A stretch of 7,939 bases of DNA from Oscillospiraceae bacterium (GTDB lineage: Bacteria; Bacillota; Clostridia; Oscillospirales; Ruminococcaceae), in contig JAFPXW010000173.1 in the NCBI GenBank assembly GCA_017394565.1, positions 1-7,939 of the forward strand. The letters run 5' to 3'. Below, piece after piece: positions 1 through 6,957 of this stretch. The number at the start of each line of letters is the position of its first letter. Position 1 is the stretch's first letter. The notes below the pieces were generated by a model. That model was not told where the DNA came from, did no database searches, and saw only the letters and a list, made by a program, of their open reading frames with translations. Position numbers and translations under genes: made by a program.

Positions 1-1242
1 CAGCTCCGGATAGTAGCTTCGTGCCGTCTCATAGGCGTACCACTTGTCGGGAATGTGCGGCATCATGATCCGCACCTCCACGCCGCGCTTTGCCGCAAGT
101 CCGAGCGCTGTGATCATCTCGTGGTCGAGGATGAGGTAGGGTGTCATGATGTTCACATAGCGTCTGGCGTGGTTGATGATCTCCAGATAGACACATTTTC
201 CGACGTATTCGTTATCCGTCGGCGAATCGCTGTAGGGCTGGATGAAGCCGTCGCGGCTTGCGGTGAACAGCTCCTTCGGGCGGTAGGATTCCACATCGGA
301 ATGCGGATGCTCCAGATCCCAGAGCTGCAAAAACATCACGGTAAAGCTCCAGGCGGCGTCGCCCTTGCACATCATGCCACCGTCCTTCCAATGGCCGAAA
401 CGGCGTTTCAGGTTGATATATTCATCCGCAATATTGATACCTCCGGTAAATGCCGTCTTGCCGTCGATGACAAGGATCTTGCGGTGATCGCGGTTGTTCT
501 GCGCCGAGGACAGGAACGGCTTGAAGGAATTGAACACCTTGCACTGGATGCCGAATTCGCCGAGTGTTGCGAAATATTCATGCGGCATTCCGAACTGCGT
601 GCCAAAGCCGTCATACAGGATGCGGACATCCACGCCCTGCGCGGCTTTTTCTTTCAGCAAGCGCAGCAGCTCATCCCACATCTTTCCCGGGGAAATGATG
701 AAGTATTCGAGAAACACATAATGCCGGGCAGCCCGGATCTCGCGTTTCATGGCTTCATACATGGCTTCCCCGATGGGGAAAAATTCCGAAGTGTAATTCC
801 GGTAAGCCGGATAACCGCCGTATTTCGTCACATAGTGCGAAAGCCCGGCGTAACTCGGATGTGCCCTGGCAAGCTCCTCCAGAACCTGCGGATCCTGTGG
901 GATCTCCTTCTGTGTCTCGCGCATTTTGACAGCGCAGGCACGCTTGATCGCACGGTGTCCGGCATCCGTCTTGACCAGCAGATACGCCAGTCCTGCAAAC
1001 AGCGGAACGACCATCATCGCGACCATCCACGGGAGCTTGTAGGACGGATTTTCCGAGGTATTGGTGATATAAATGACCAGCACCATGTCCAGTGCCAGCA
1101 GGAAAACATAAACAGGGATATAGTGCTGACTCAGAAACAGAACCGTGAGTACCAGCACTGCGACCTGCACAAGCAGCAAAAACGCAAACAAGGTGTTCCG
1201 GTTGAACAGGATGCGCAGCAGCTTACGCAGCGTTTTTCTCAC
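1..1242 (-). CDS. cls: Cardiolipin synthase (phospholipase D superfamily), 3' end outside the window
   Basis: This membrane enzyme makes cardiolipin by joining two phosphatidylglycerol molecules. The 414 codons read from the GTG at 1242 show hydrophobic segments at about residues 17-36, 41-60 and 72-89. The second loop has the ENPSYKLPW pattern typical of Firmicutes Cls. The first PLD catalytic motif follows as H253-x-K255-x4-D260, then G267-G268. The reading frame is open to the window edge. The second HKD motif, expected further on in a protein of roughly 500 residues, is not in the window, so its integrity cannot be judged. GTG is chosen as the start because a clear AAAGGAG lies 9 bases upstream and the hydrophobic N-terminus follows at once. 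It starts 42 bp after uvrA with no terminator between, so it is probably the last visible gene of the uvrB operon. The family call is firm; the substrate is inferred from the family. Confidence 0.93.
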   Translation of the reverse strand, partial: MRKTLRKLLRILFNRNTLFAFLLLVQVAVLVLTVLFLSQHYIPVYVFLLALDMVLVIYITNTSENPSYKLPWMVAMMVVPLFAGLAYLLVKTDAGHRAIKRACAVKMRETQKEIPQDPQVLEELARAHPSYAGLSHYVTKYGGYPAYRNYTSEFFPIGEAMYEAMKREIRAARHYVFLEYFIISPGKMWDELLRLLKEKAAQGVDVRILYDGFGTQFGMPHEYFATLGEFGIQCKVFNSFKPFLSSAQNNRDHRKILVIDGKTAFTGGINIADEYINLKRRFGHWKDGGMMCKGDAAWSFTVMFLQLWDLEHPHSDVESYRPKELFTASRDGFIQPYSDSPTDNEYVGKCVYLEIINHARRYVNIMTPYLILDHEMITALGLAAKRGVEVRIMMPHIPDKWYAYETARSYYPEL

Positions 1243-1251
1243 GATCTCACG

Positions 1252-1258
1252 CTCCTTT
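1252..1258 (-). promoter_or_regulatory. Ribosome binding site that fixes the GTG start of cls
   Basis: On the minus strand AAAGGAG is followed by 9 bases and then GTG. No in-frame ATG gives a better start before the first hydrophobic segment, so this site decides the start codon. Confidence 0.8.
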
Positions 1259-1284
1259 CGGGCTGAAGTTTAGAGGGATGAAGA

Positions 1285-4116
1285 TTATTTTTGTTCGAGA
1301 TAGGGTTTGAGGTATTTGCCGGTGTAGGAGTTTTCACACGCTGCGATCTCCTCCGGCGTACCCTGTGCAACGATCATACCGCCGCCGTCGCCGCCTTCCG
1401 GACCGAGGTCGATGATATGATCCGCGACCTTGATGACGTGCATATTATGCTCGATGACAATGATGGAGTTTCCGGCATCGACAAGCCGCTGGAGGACTTC
1501 GATCAGGCGGTGAACGTCCGCTGTATGCAGTCCTGTCGTCGGTTCGTCGAGGATATAGACCGTCTTGCCTGTCGCACGGCGGGAAAGTTCCGTCGAAAGC
1601 TTCACACGCTGCGCCTCACCGCCGGACAGCGTTGTCGCTGGCTGACCGATCTTCACATAGCCAAGCCCGACCTCCTGCAAGGTTTTCAGCTTACGGGCGA
1701 TCTTCGGGATATGCTCGAAGAACAGCACGCCCTCATCCACGGTCATTTCGAGGACATCATGGATGGACTTGCCCTTGTAATGGACCTCGAGGGTTTCACG
1801 GTTGTAGCGCTTGCCCTTGCACACTTCACACGGAACGTAAACATCCGGCAGGAAGTGCATTTCGATCTTCAGGATGCCGTCACCCTCGCAGGCTTCGCAG
1901 CGTCCGCCTTTTACATTAAAAGAAAAACGTGCCGGCCCAGAGCCGTGGCTTTTGGCATCGTTCGTCTGCGAAAACAGGTTCCGGATGTCGGTGAAAACGC
2001 CCGTGTACGTTGCCGGATTGGAACGCGGCGTTCTGCCGATGGGCGACTGGTCGATGCAGATGACTTTGTCAAGATGCTCGATGCCTTCGATCTTTTCGCA
2101 TTTTCCGCCCTTGATCTTGGCACGGTTGAGGCTGGCAGCGAGGTGCTTGTACAGGATCTCGTTGACCAGCGAGGATTTACCGGAACCGGACACGCCCGTC
2201 ACGCAGATGAGTTCTCCCAACGGGAAAGATACGTCGATATTGCGCAGATTATGCTCCTGCGCACCGACTACGCGGAGGAACTGGCCATTCCCCTTCCGGC
2301 GTTCGGTCGGGATCGGGATGCGGAGTTTGCCAGAGAGATACTGTCCGGTCACAGACTCCTTGCATTTGAGCAAGCCCTTCGGTGCGCCGGAATAAATGAC
2401 ATTGCCGCCGTTGACACCGGCGCCGGGTCCGATGTCGATGATGTGATCTGCCGCCAGCATCGTATCGTCGTCATGCTCCACAACGATCAGCGTATTGCCG
2501 AGGTCGCGCAGGTGCTTCATGGTGGCGATCAGCATATCATTGTCGCGCTGATGCAAGCCGATGGACGGCTCATCGAGGATATACAGCACACCGACCAGAG
2601 ACGAGCCGATCTGCGTTGCCAGGCGGATGCGCTGGCTCTCGCCGCCGGACAGCGTTCCGGCAGATCGGGACAGCGTCAGGTATTCCAGCCCGACACTCGA
2701 CAGGAAGCCGAGCCGGTTGCAGATCTCCTTGATGATGCGGTCGCCGATGAATGACTGCTGTTCGGTCAGGGGCAGATTCCGGAAGAATTCCAGTGCCTTG
2801 GTGACGGACAGATTGGTCAGCTCGTAGATATTCAGACCGCCGACTGTCACGGACAGCACCTCCGGTTTCAGGCGTGCGCCGTGGCAGGCTTCGCACTCGA
2901 CTTCGCCCATATAATCCTCAAGATCTGCCCTCGCATAGACGGAATTGGTTTCCTTGTAACGGCGTTCGAGGTTATTGATGACACCCTCAAATGCCGCAAA
3001 ATACACACCGCCGCCCAGATCACGGCTTCGGTGCAGTTCCAGCTTTTCGCCGCCGGTACCGTAGAGGAACACATCCACAACTTTCTTCGGGAGCGATTTG
3101 ACCGGCGTATCGAGCGAAATGCCGTATTTTTCCGCAATGGCATTGTAATACATCATTGCGATCGAGCCATCTTCCAGATTGTTCCAGCCGGACGCATGGA
3201 TCGCGCCGCCGGCAATGGAAAGCTCCGGATTCGGGAGGATCAGATCCGGATCAATGCGCTGGAAAATGCCGAGTCCCGTACACTTTTCACACGCGCCGTA
3301 AGGATTGTTGAACGAAAACAGGCGCGGCGTGAGTTCCTCCATACTGATATTATGCTCCGGACACGCATAATTTTGCGAGAACACGAGCATTTCCCCGTCG
3401 ATCACGTCCACATGGACGATGCCGCCCGTCAAAGAAGACGTGGTTTCGAGGGAATCCGTCAATCGGGATGTGATGCCCTCCTTGATGACAAGGCGATCCA
3501 CCACGATCTCGATGGTATGCTTGATGTTCTTTTCGAGTTTAATTTCCTCGGAAAGATCATAGACGATGCCGTCGATGCGGACACGGACGTAACCGGATTT
3601 TCTCGCACGTTCGAGTTCCTTGACATACTGTCCTTTCTTGCCGCGGATGATCGGTGCCAGGAGCTGGATCTTTGTTCCCTGCGGCAGACTCATGATCTGA
3701 TCCACGATCTCGTCAATGCTCTGCTGGGTGATCTCGCGTCCGCAGACCGGACAATGCGGAATGCCGATGCGTGCGTACAAAAGTCGCAGATAATCGTAGA
3801 TCTCCGTGACCGTTCCGACTGTGGAACGGGGGTTTTTCGAGGTCGTTTTCTGGTCGATGGAGATTGCCGGAGAAAGCCCCTCGATGCTGTCTACGTCGGG
3901 TTTATCCATCTGTCCGAGGAACATTCTCGCGTAGGAGGACAAACTTTCCACATAACGGCGCTGACCGTCGGCATAGATCGTATCGAATGCCAACGAGGAC
4001 TTGCCCGAACCGGAAAGTCCCGTCATCACGACAAATTTATCACGCGGAATTGTGACATCGATATTTTTCAGATTATGGGCTCTTGCGCCTTTGATGATGA
4101 TCTCATTTCTTTGCAT
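1285..4116 (-). CDS. uvrA: UvrA, excinuclease ABC subunit A
   Basis: UvrA is the cytoplasmic ATPase that dimerises, finds bulky DNA lesions and loads UvrB in nucleotide excision repair. The 943 residues match the usual length of about 940-960. The first ABC half has Walker A G33-LSGSGKSS, signature LSGGESQR at 489-496 and Walker B with D515-E516. The second half has Walker A GVSGSGKSS at 641-649, signature LSGGEAQR at 830-837 and Walker B with D857-E858. The C-terminal zinc finger is C740-x2-C743-x19-C763-x2-C766. A CPVC pair lies at 122-125. The N-terminal zinc module has C252-x2-H255 and C276-x2-C279, so one ligand position is His where Cys is usual. The ATG at 4116 follows an AAGGA placed 9 bases upstream and begins 23 bp after the stop of the preceding membrane protein gene. 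The protein ends in the usual lysine-rich short tail. It appears complete and functional. Confidence 0.98.
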   Translation of the reverse strand: MQRNEIIIKGARAHNLKNIDVTIPRDKFVVMTGLSGSGKSSLAFDTIYADGQRRYVESLSSYARMFLGQMDKPDVDSIEGLSPAISIDQKTTSKNPRSTVGTVTEIYDYLRLLYARIGIPHCPVCGREITQQSIDEIVDQIMSLPQGTKIQLLAPIIRGKKGQYVKELERARKSGYVRVRIDGIVYDLSEEIKLEKNIKHTIEIVVDRLVIKEGITSRLTDSLETTSSLTGGIVHVDVIDGEMLVFSQNYACPEHNISMEELTPRLFSFNNPYGACEKCTGLGIFQRIDPDLILPNPELSIAGGAIHASGWNNLEDGSIAMMYYNAIAEKYGISLDTPVKSLPKKVVDVFLYGTGGEKLELHRSRDLGGGVYFAAFEGVINNLERRYKETNSVYARADLEDYMGEVECEACHGARLKPEVLSVTVGGLNIYELTNLSVTKALEFFRNLPLTEQQSFIGDRIIKEICNRLGFLSSVGLEYLTLSRSAGTLSGGESQRIRLATQIGSSLVGVLYILDEPSIGLHQRDNDMLIATMKHLRDLGNTLIVVEHDDDTMLAADHIIDIGPGAGVNGGNVIYSGAPKGLLKCKESVTGQYLSGKLRIPIPTERRKGNGQFLRVVGAQEHNLRNIDVSFPLGELICVTGVSGSGKSSLVNEILYKHLAASLNRAKIKGGKCEKIEGIEHLDKVICIDQSPIGRTPRSNPATYTGVFTDIRNLFSQTNDAKSHGSGPARFSFNVKGGRCEACEGDGILKIEMHFLPDVYVPCEVCKGKRYNRETLEVHYKGKSIHDVLEMTVDEGVLFFEHIPKIARKLKTLQEVGLGYVKIGQPATTLSGGEAQRVKLSTELSRRATGKTVYILDEPTTGLHTADVHRLIEVLQRLVDAGNSIIVIEHNMHVIKVADHIIDLGPEGGDGGGMIVAQGTPEEIAACENSYTGKYLKPYLEQK

Positions 4117-4139
4117 AACCTAACATCCTTATCTGTTTC

Positions 4140-4667
4140 TCAGGACTCACTGCCGTCTGGCATCCAGTCATCCTCCGGTGTCCAGACAGCGATGACCTGT
4201 TTCTTTTTGAAAAAGAAATGGCTTCTCAGCAGTTTGTTCTGTTCGTCAAAGTCCGGCGGTGTCTGCAAGCATTCCTCCGGAATCTCTTTTCGGGAATACA
4301 TCGTATATTCGATCTCGCCGTCATCGTCCAGCACCAGCCCGAACCATTCCCCTTCTGCATCGCCGAAGTAATACTCTACGAATTTGTTGAATTCGCCGTC
4401 GCCGGCATCCACATGATAGATGCCGGATTCGACATCGTTTCCGCGATCCTGCCATTCGTGAACGACATTTGCAAAGGAATGCGCCTTGCTGACGCGGCTC
4501 TCCATCTGGGACTGCGCTGTGTGATTCCACAGCACCCCCAGTAAAAACCAGCCGCCAATCAACAGAACGATCAGCACGACGGGGATAATGACAAGCCATT
4601 TTCTGGAACGCTTCAGCTTCTTGTCCTCCTCCTCCATCAGCTGCCGGATCCTTGCCTGATCTGCCAT
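4140..4667 (-). CDS. Uncharacterised single-pass membrane protein in the uvrBA operon
   Basis: I do not recognise this 175-residue protein. It starts with a charged cytoplasmic segment rich in Arg, Lys and Glu (1-23). One strong transmembrane helix follows (about 24-46), with positive charges before it (KLKRSRK), so the N-terminus is probably inside and residues 48-175 outside. There is no Cys lipobox and no obvious signal peptidase site. The outer part is acidic and aromatic (EYYFGDAEGEWFG around 98-110, then DDDGEIEYTMYS), with a late basic patch FFFKKK at 151-156 and a C-terminal VWTPEDDWMPDG. The helix followed by a short amphipathic stretch and a WFGLVLDDDG-EIEY strand pattern faintly recalls pilin-like proteins of ruminococci; this is inference only. 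Its ATG follows the uvrB TAA with no gap, and its GGAGGGG ribosome binding site lies within the last uvrB codons, so translation is probably coupled to uvrB. Confidence 0.85.
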   Translation of the reverse strand: MADQARIRQLMEEEDKKLKRSRKWLVIIPVVLIVLLIGGWFLLGVLWNHTAQSQMESRVSKAHSFANVVHEWQDRGNDVESGIYHVDAGDGEFNKFVEYYFGDAEGEWFGLVLDDDGEIEYTMYSRKEIPEECLQTPPDFDEQNKLLRSHFFFKKKQVIAVWTPEDDWMPDGSES

Positions 4668-6632
4668 TTATTTCCCCTCCTTCAGCTTCTTGATCTCGTC
4701 ACGCAGGAATGCCGCGTGCTCGAATTCGAGCATTTTGGCGGCTTCCTTCATCTGCGCGGTCAGGGATTCGATCAGTTCGTCGCGCTCGCGCTTCGAGAGC
4801 TTCTTCTTGGTCGTCTTTGCCTCGACATCTTCCTTCTTCGAGATCTCAATGACCTCATGAACATCCTTGATGATGGTCTGCGGAATGATGCCGTGTTCCT
4901 CGTTGTAAGCCATCTGGATCGCACGGCGGCGTTCGGTTTCGCGGATAGCGCGTTCCATCGAGCCTGTCACATTGTCCGCATACATGATGACCTGACCGTG
5001 TGCATTTCGTGCAGCACGTCCGATGGTCTGCACCATCGACGTTTCCGACCGGAGGAATCCCTCCTTGTCCGCATCGAGGATCGCCACGAGGGACACCTCC
5101 GGAATGTCCAGACCTTCACGCAGAAGGTTGATGCCGACCAGCACGTCGAATTCACCCAGAAGCAGGTCGCGGATGATCTCCATACGTTCGATGGTGTCGA
5201 TGTCATGGTGCAGGTAACGTACGCGGCATCCCATCTGTTCGAGGAAGGTCGTGAGGTTTTCCGCCATTTTCTTGGTCAGTGTCGTGACGAGGACACGCTC
5301 GTTTTTCTCCGCGCGGACACGGATCTCGGACAGGAGATCGTCCATCTGTCCGTCGATCGGCTTGACGATGATCTCCGGATCAACCAGACCGGTCGGACGG
5401 ATGACCTGTTCAACGATGTCACTGGAATGTTCCTTCTCGTAATCGCCGGGTGTCGCGGAAACGAAGATCGCCTGCTTGATATGGCTCTCGAATTCCTGAA
5501 ATACCAGCGGACGGTTGTCAAATGCACTCGGCAGCCGGAATCCGTAATCGACGAGCGTCTGTTTTCTGGCGCGGTCACCTGCACTCATGGCGCGAACCTG
5601 CGGGATGGTCACATGGCTCTCGTCCACGATCAGCAGGAAATCCTCCGGAAAATGGTCAAGCAGCGTATACGGCACGCTGCCCGGAGGACGGCGTGCAAGG
5701 ACGCGGGAATAATTCTCGATACCAGAACAAAAGCCGATCTCCCGCAGCATTTCGATGTCGTAGTGTGTTCTCTGCGCGATGCGCTGGGCTTCGATGAGCT
5801 TGTGGTTTTCGGTGAAATACTGCACACGTTCCGCAAGCTCCTCCTCGATATCCTTGATGGCAGCCTCCATCTTCTCGTCGCCGACAACGTAATGCGAGGC
5901 CGGAAAGATCGCTGCGTGCTGGAGGACAGCACGGACCTTTCCGGTGAGAACATCGACCTCGCTGATGCGGTCGATCTCGTCGCCGAAAAATTCCACACGG
6001 ATCGCAGTATCCGTGGAATTTGCAGGAAAAATTTCCATCACATCGCCGCGGATGCGGAATTTATTACGCGAAAAATCAATGTCGTTGCGCTCATACTGGA
6101 TGGAAACCAGCTGCGCCGCGAGTGCCGCAATGGGCTTCTCCATCCCGACACGCACGGAGACCGTCATATTGCGGTATTCCTCCGGCGAACCGAGGGAGTA
6201 GATGCACGAAACGGATGCCACGATGATGACGTCCTTACGCTCCGCAAGTGCTGTCGTCGCAGAGTGGCGGAGTTTGTCGATCTCGTCATTGATCGAGGAA
6301 TCCTTCTCGATGTAGCTGTCCGTACTCGGCACATAGGCCTCCGGCTGGTAATAATCGTAGTAGCTGACGAAGTACTCCACTGCATTCTCCGGAAAAAATG
6401 CCTTGAATTCGGAGCAAAGCTGTGCTGCAAGGATCTTGTTGTGCGCAAGAACGAGCGTCGGCTTGTTCACATTGGCGATGACATTTGCCATCGTGTAGGT
6501 CTTACCGGAACCGGTCACACCGAGCAGTGTCTGATAATTTCTGCCGTTTTGCAGCCCTTCCGTCAGCTCCCGGATCGCTTTCGGCTGATCGCCGGCAGGC
6601 GCATAGGGAGCGTGCAGCTTGAATGTTTCCAT
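4668..6632 (-). CDS. uvrB: UvrB, excinuclease ABC subunit B
   Basis: UvrB is the helicase-like damage-verification subunit: UvrA loads it on DNA, and it then recruits UvrC for the dual incision. The 654 residues match the family. Visible are Walker A GVTGSGKT at 38-45, the beta-hairpin that clamps DNA (YYDYYQPEAY at 91-100), Walker B DESH at 337-340, motif III SATP at 392-395, and motif VI QTIGRAAR at 535-542. A C-terminal UVR domain (about 619-653) with the typical LEFEHAAFLRDEIKKLK helix pair binds UvrC or UvrA. The ATG at 6632 has a near-ideal AAAGGAGG 5 bases upstream. It is the first gene of the probable uvrB-orf-uvrA-cls operon. A LexA-like site sits about 31 bases upstream of the start, but no convincing -35/-10 pair is seen, so the promoter is unresolved. 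All key residues are present. Confidence 0.98.
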   Translation of the reverse strand: METFKLHAPYAPAGDQPKAIRELTEGLQNGRNYQTLLGVTGSGKTYTMANVIANVNKPTLVLAHNKILAAQLCSEFKAFFPENAVEYFVSYYDYYQPEAYVPSTDSYIEKDSSINDEIDKLRHSATTALAERKDVIIVASVSCIYSLGSPEEYRNMTVSVRVGMEKPIAALAAQLVSIQYERNDIDFSRNKFRIRGDVMEIFPANSTDTAIRVEFFGDEIDRISEVDVLTGKVRAVLQHAAIFPASHYVVGDEKMEAAIKDIEEELAERVQYFTENHKLIEAQRIAQRTHYDIEMLREIGFCSGIENYSRVLARRPPGSVPYTLLDHFPEDFLLIVDESHVTIPQVRAMSAGDRARKQTLVDYGFRLPSAFDNRPLVFQEFESHIKQAIFVSATPGDYEKEHSSDIVEQVIRPTGLVDPEIIVKPIDGQMDDLLSEIRVRAEKNERVLVTTLTKKMAENLTTFLEQMGCRVRYLHHDIDTIERMEIIRDLLLGEFDVLVGINLLREGLDIPEVSLVAILDADKEGFLRSETSMVQTIGRAARNAHGQVIMYADNVTGSMERAIRETERRRAIQMAYNEEHGIIPQTIIKDVHEVIEISKKEDVEAKTTKKKLSKRERDELIESLTAQMKEAAKMLEFEHAAFLRDEIKKLKEGK

Positions 6633-6663
6633 AAGATCCTCCTTTACGGAGCGTGTGGGATCA

Positions 6664-6679
6664 CAAAACCGTATGTTCG
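6664..6679 (-). promoter_or_regulatory. Possible degenerate LexA/DinR (SOS) box upstream of uvrB
   Basis: The minus strand reads CGAACATACGGTTTTG, ending 31 bases before the uvrB ATG. The Bacillus DinR/LexA consensus as I recall it is CGAACRNRYGTTYC. The first ten positions match fully, but the right half-site is off: it fits 12 of 14 ungapped, or GTTT if one G is treated as inserted. uvrBA is a known SOS operon in Bacillus, and the location is right, which is why it is listed. A one-base change of half-site spacing would normally weaken LexA binding, so function is uncertain. An adjacent GTTC-GG-GAAC near-palindrome on the plus strand (6675-6684) shares one half-site. Confidence 0.35.
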
Positions 6680-6684
6680 GGAAC

Positions 6685-6726
6685 CCTTCTTTCCCCCGTC
6701 CGCTTTCCTGAAGCGGACGGCATTGT
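6685..6726. repeat. Short hairpin repeat unit related to the larger element at 6773-6907
   Basis: A perfect 10-bp stem, CCGTCCGCTT (6696-6705) with AAGCGGACGG (6711-6720), encloses a 5-base loop. It is bordered by CCTTCTTTCCCCC (6685-6697) and GGCATTGT (6719-6726). Both border blocks recur in the same order and orientation in the larger element, at 6806-6818 and 6901-6908. This suggests a shorter, internally different copy of one repeat family. No T-run follows the stem on either strand, so it is not a classical intrinsic terminator. Confidence 0.6.
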
Positions 6727-6732
6727 GTGGGA

Positions 6733-6759
6733 CTTTTGCTTTTCGCAGAAAAGCAAGGG
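6733..6759. repeat. Inverted repeat (hairpin) between the two repeat units
   Basis: The left arm 6733-6744 (CTTTTGCTTTTC) pairs with the right arm 6748-6759 (GAAAAGCAAGGG) around a GCA loop: ten base pairs, two of which would be G-T wobbles further out. Neither strand has a T-run next to the stem, so terminator function is doubtful. The arms include short A- and T-tracts. Confidence 0.55.
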
Positions 6760-6762
6760 GGT

Positions 6763-6917
6763 TACGGGGATGCAATGCTAACAACTTAGCAAATTGAACA
6801 AGCGTCCTTCTTTCCCCCTACCCCCAACCCCCTCCCCAGGGAGGGGGCTATCTATGGAGGGTGCTGCGCACCCTCCACCCGCTTGCTTTCTAAAGTTGTT
6901 GGCATTGTACGGGGATG
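6763..6917. mobile_element. MITE-like non-coding element (6773-6907) with 10-bp flanking direct repeats
   Basis: The ends are inverted repeats: CAATGCTAACAACTT (6773-6787) against AAGTTGTTGGCATTG at the right end (6893-6907), with one mismatch. The pairing resumes inside at CAAGCG (6799-6804) with CGCTTG (6880-6885), so arms of about 30 bases pair imperfectly. Both ends are directly abutted by the same 10 bases, TACGGGGATG (6763-6772 and 6908-6917), as a target-site duplication would appear. Inside are two perfect hairpins: CCCCCTCCC/GGGAGGGGG (6828-6836 with 6839-6847) and TGGAGGGTGC/GCACCCTCCA (6855-6864 with 6868-6877). There is no coding capacity. The size of 135 bp fits a miniature inverted-repeat element moved by a transposase elsewhere, or a folded BIME/REP-like repeat. 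Which one cannot be decided without other genomic copies. Confidence 0.6.
6814..6837 (-). other. G-quadruplex motif on the minus strand
   Basis: Reading the minus strand from 6837 down to 6814, four G-runs of 4, 5, 5 and 5 bases are separated by A, TT and TA loops. This easily satisfies the common G3+ N1-7 rule. It is on the strand that has the same sense as radC and uvrB, so RNA reading through from radC could form it. The first two G-runs are also one arm of the 6828-6847 hairpin, so the two folds exclude each other. Confidence 0.65.
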
Positions 6918-6957
6918 CCCCTATGAGAACGGATTCCTTTGGCAGTGCCTCATTTCG

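Noticed and set aside
4200..4218. AT-rich 9-bp inverted repeat with a one-base centre
   Set aside because: It lies inside the small membrane protein gene and is explained by the FFFKKK codons. A one-base loop cannot form a useful hairpin.
6696..6759. Hairpins at 6696-6720 and 6733-6759 as intrinsic terminators of radC
   Set aside because: Neither stem is followed by a T-run on the minus or plus strand. They fit better as parts of the repeat cluster.
4716..6797. A 693-codon open frame on the plus strand opposite uvrB
   Set aside because: It lies antisense to a certain uvrB, resembles no protein family, and arises because the codon use of uvrB avoids the reverse-complement stops. Similar long antisense frames lie opposite uvrA (1291-2754 and 2881-4371) and cls (55-1266).
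6780..6830. Possible uvrB promoter starting with TTGTTC on the minus strand
   Set aside because: No -10 near consensus is found at 16-18 bases, and it would lie over 130 bases upstream inside the repeat element.
6763..6917. CRISPR array in the repeat cluster
   Set aside because: There are only two copies of each short block, the spacing is uneven and no cas genes are present.
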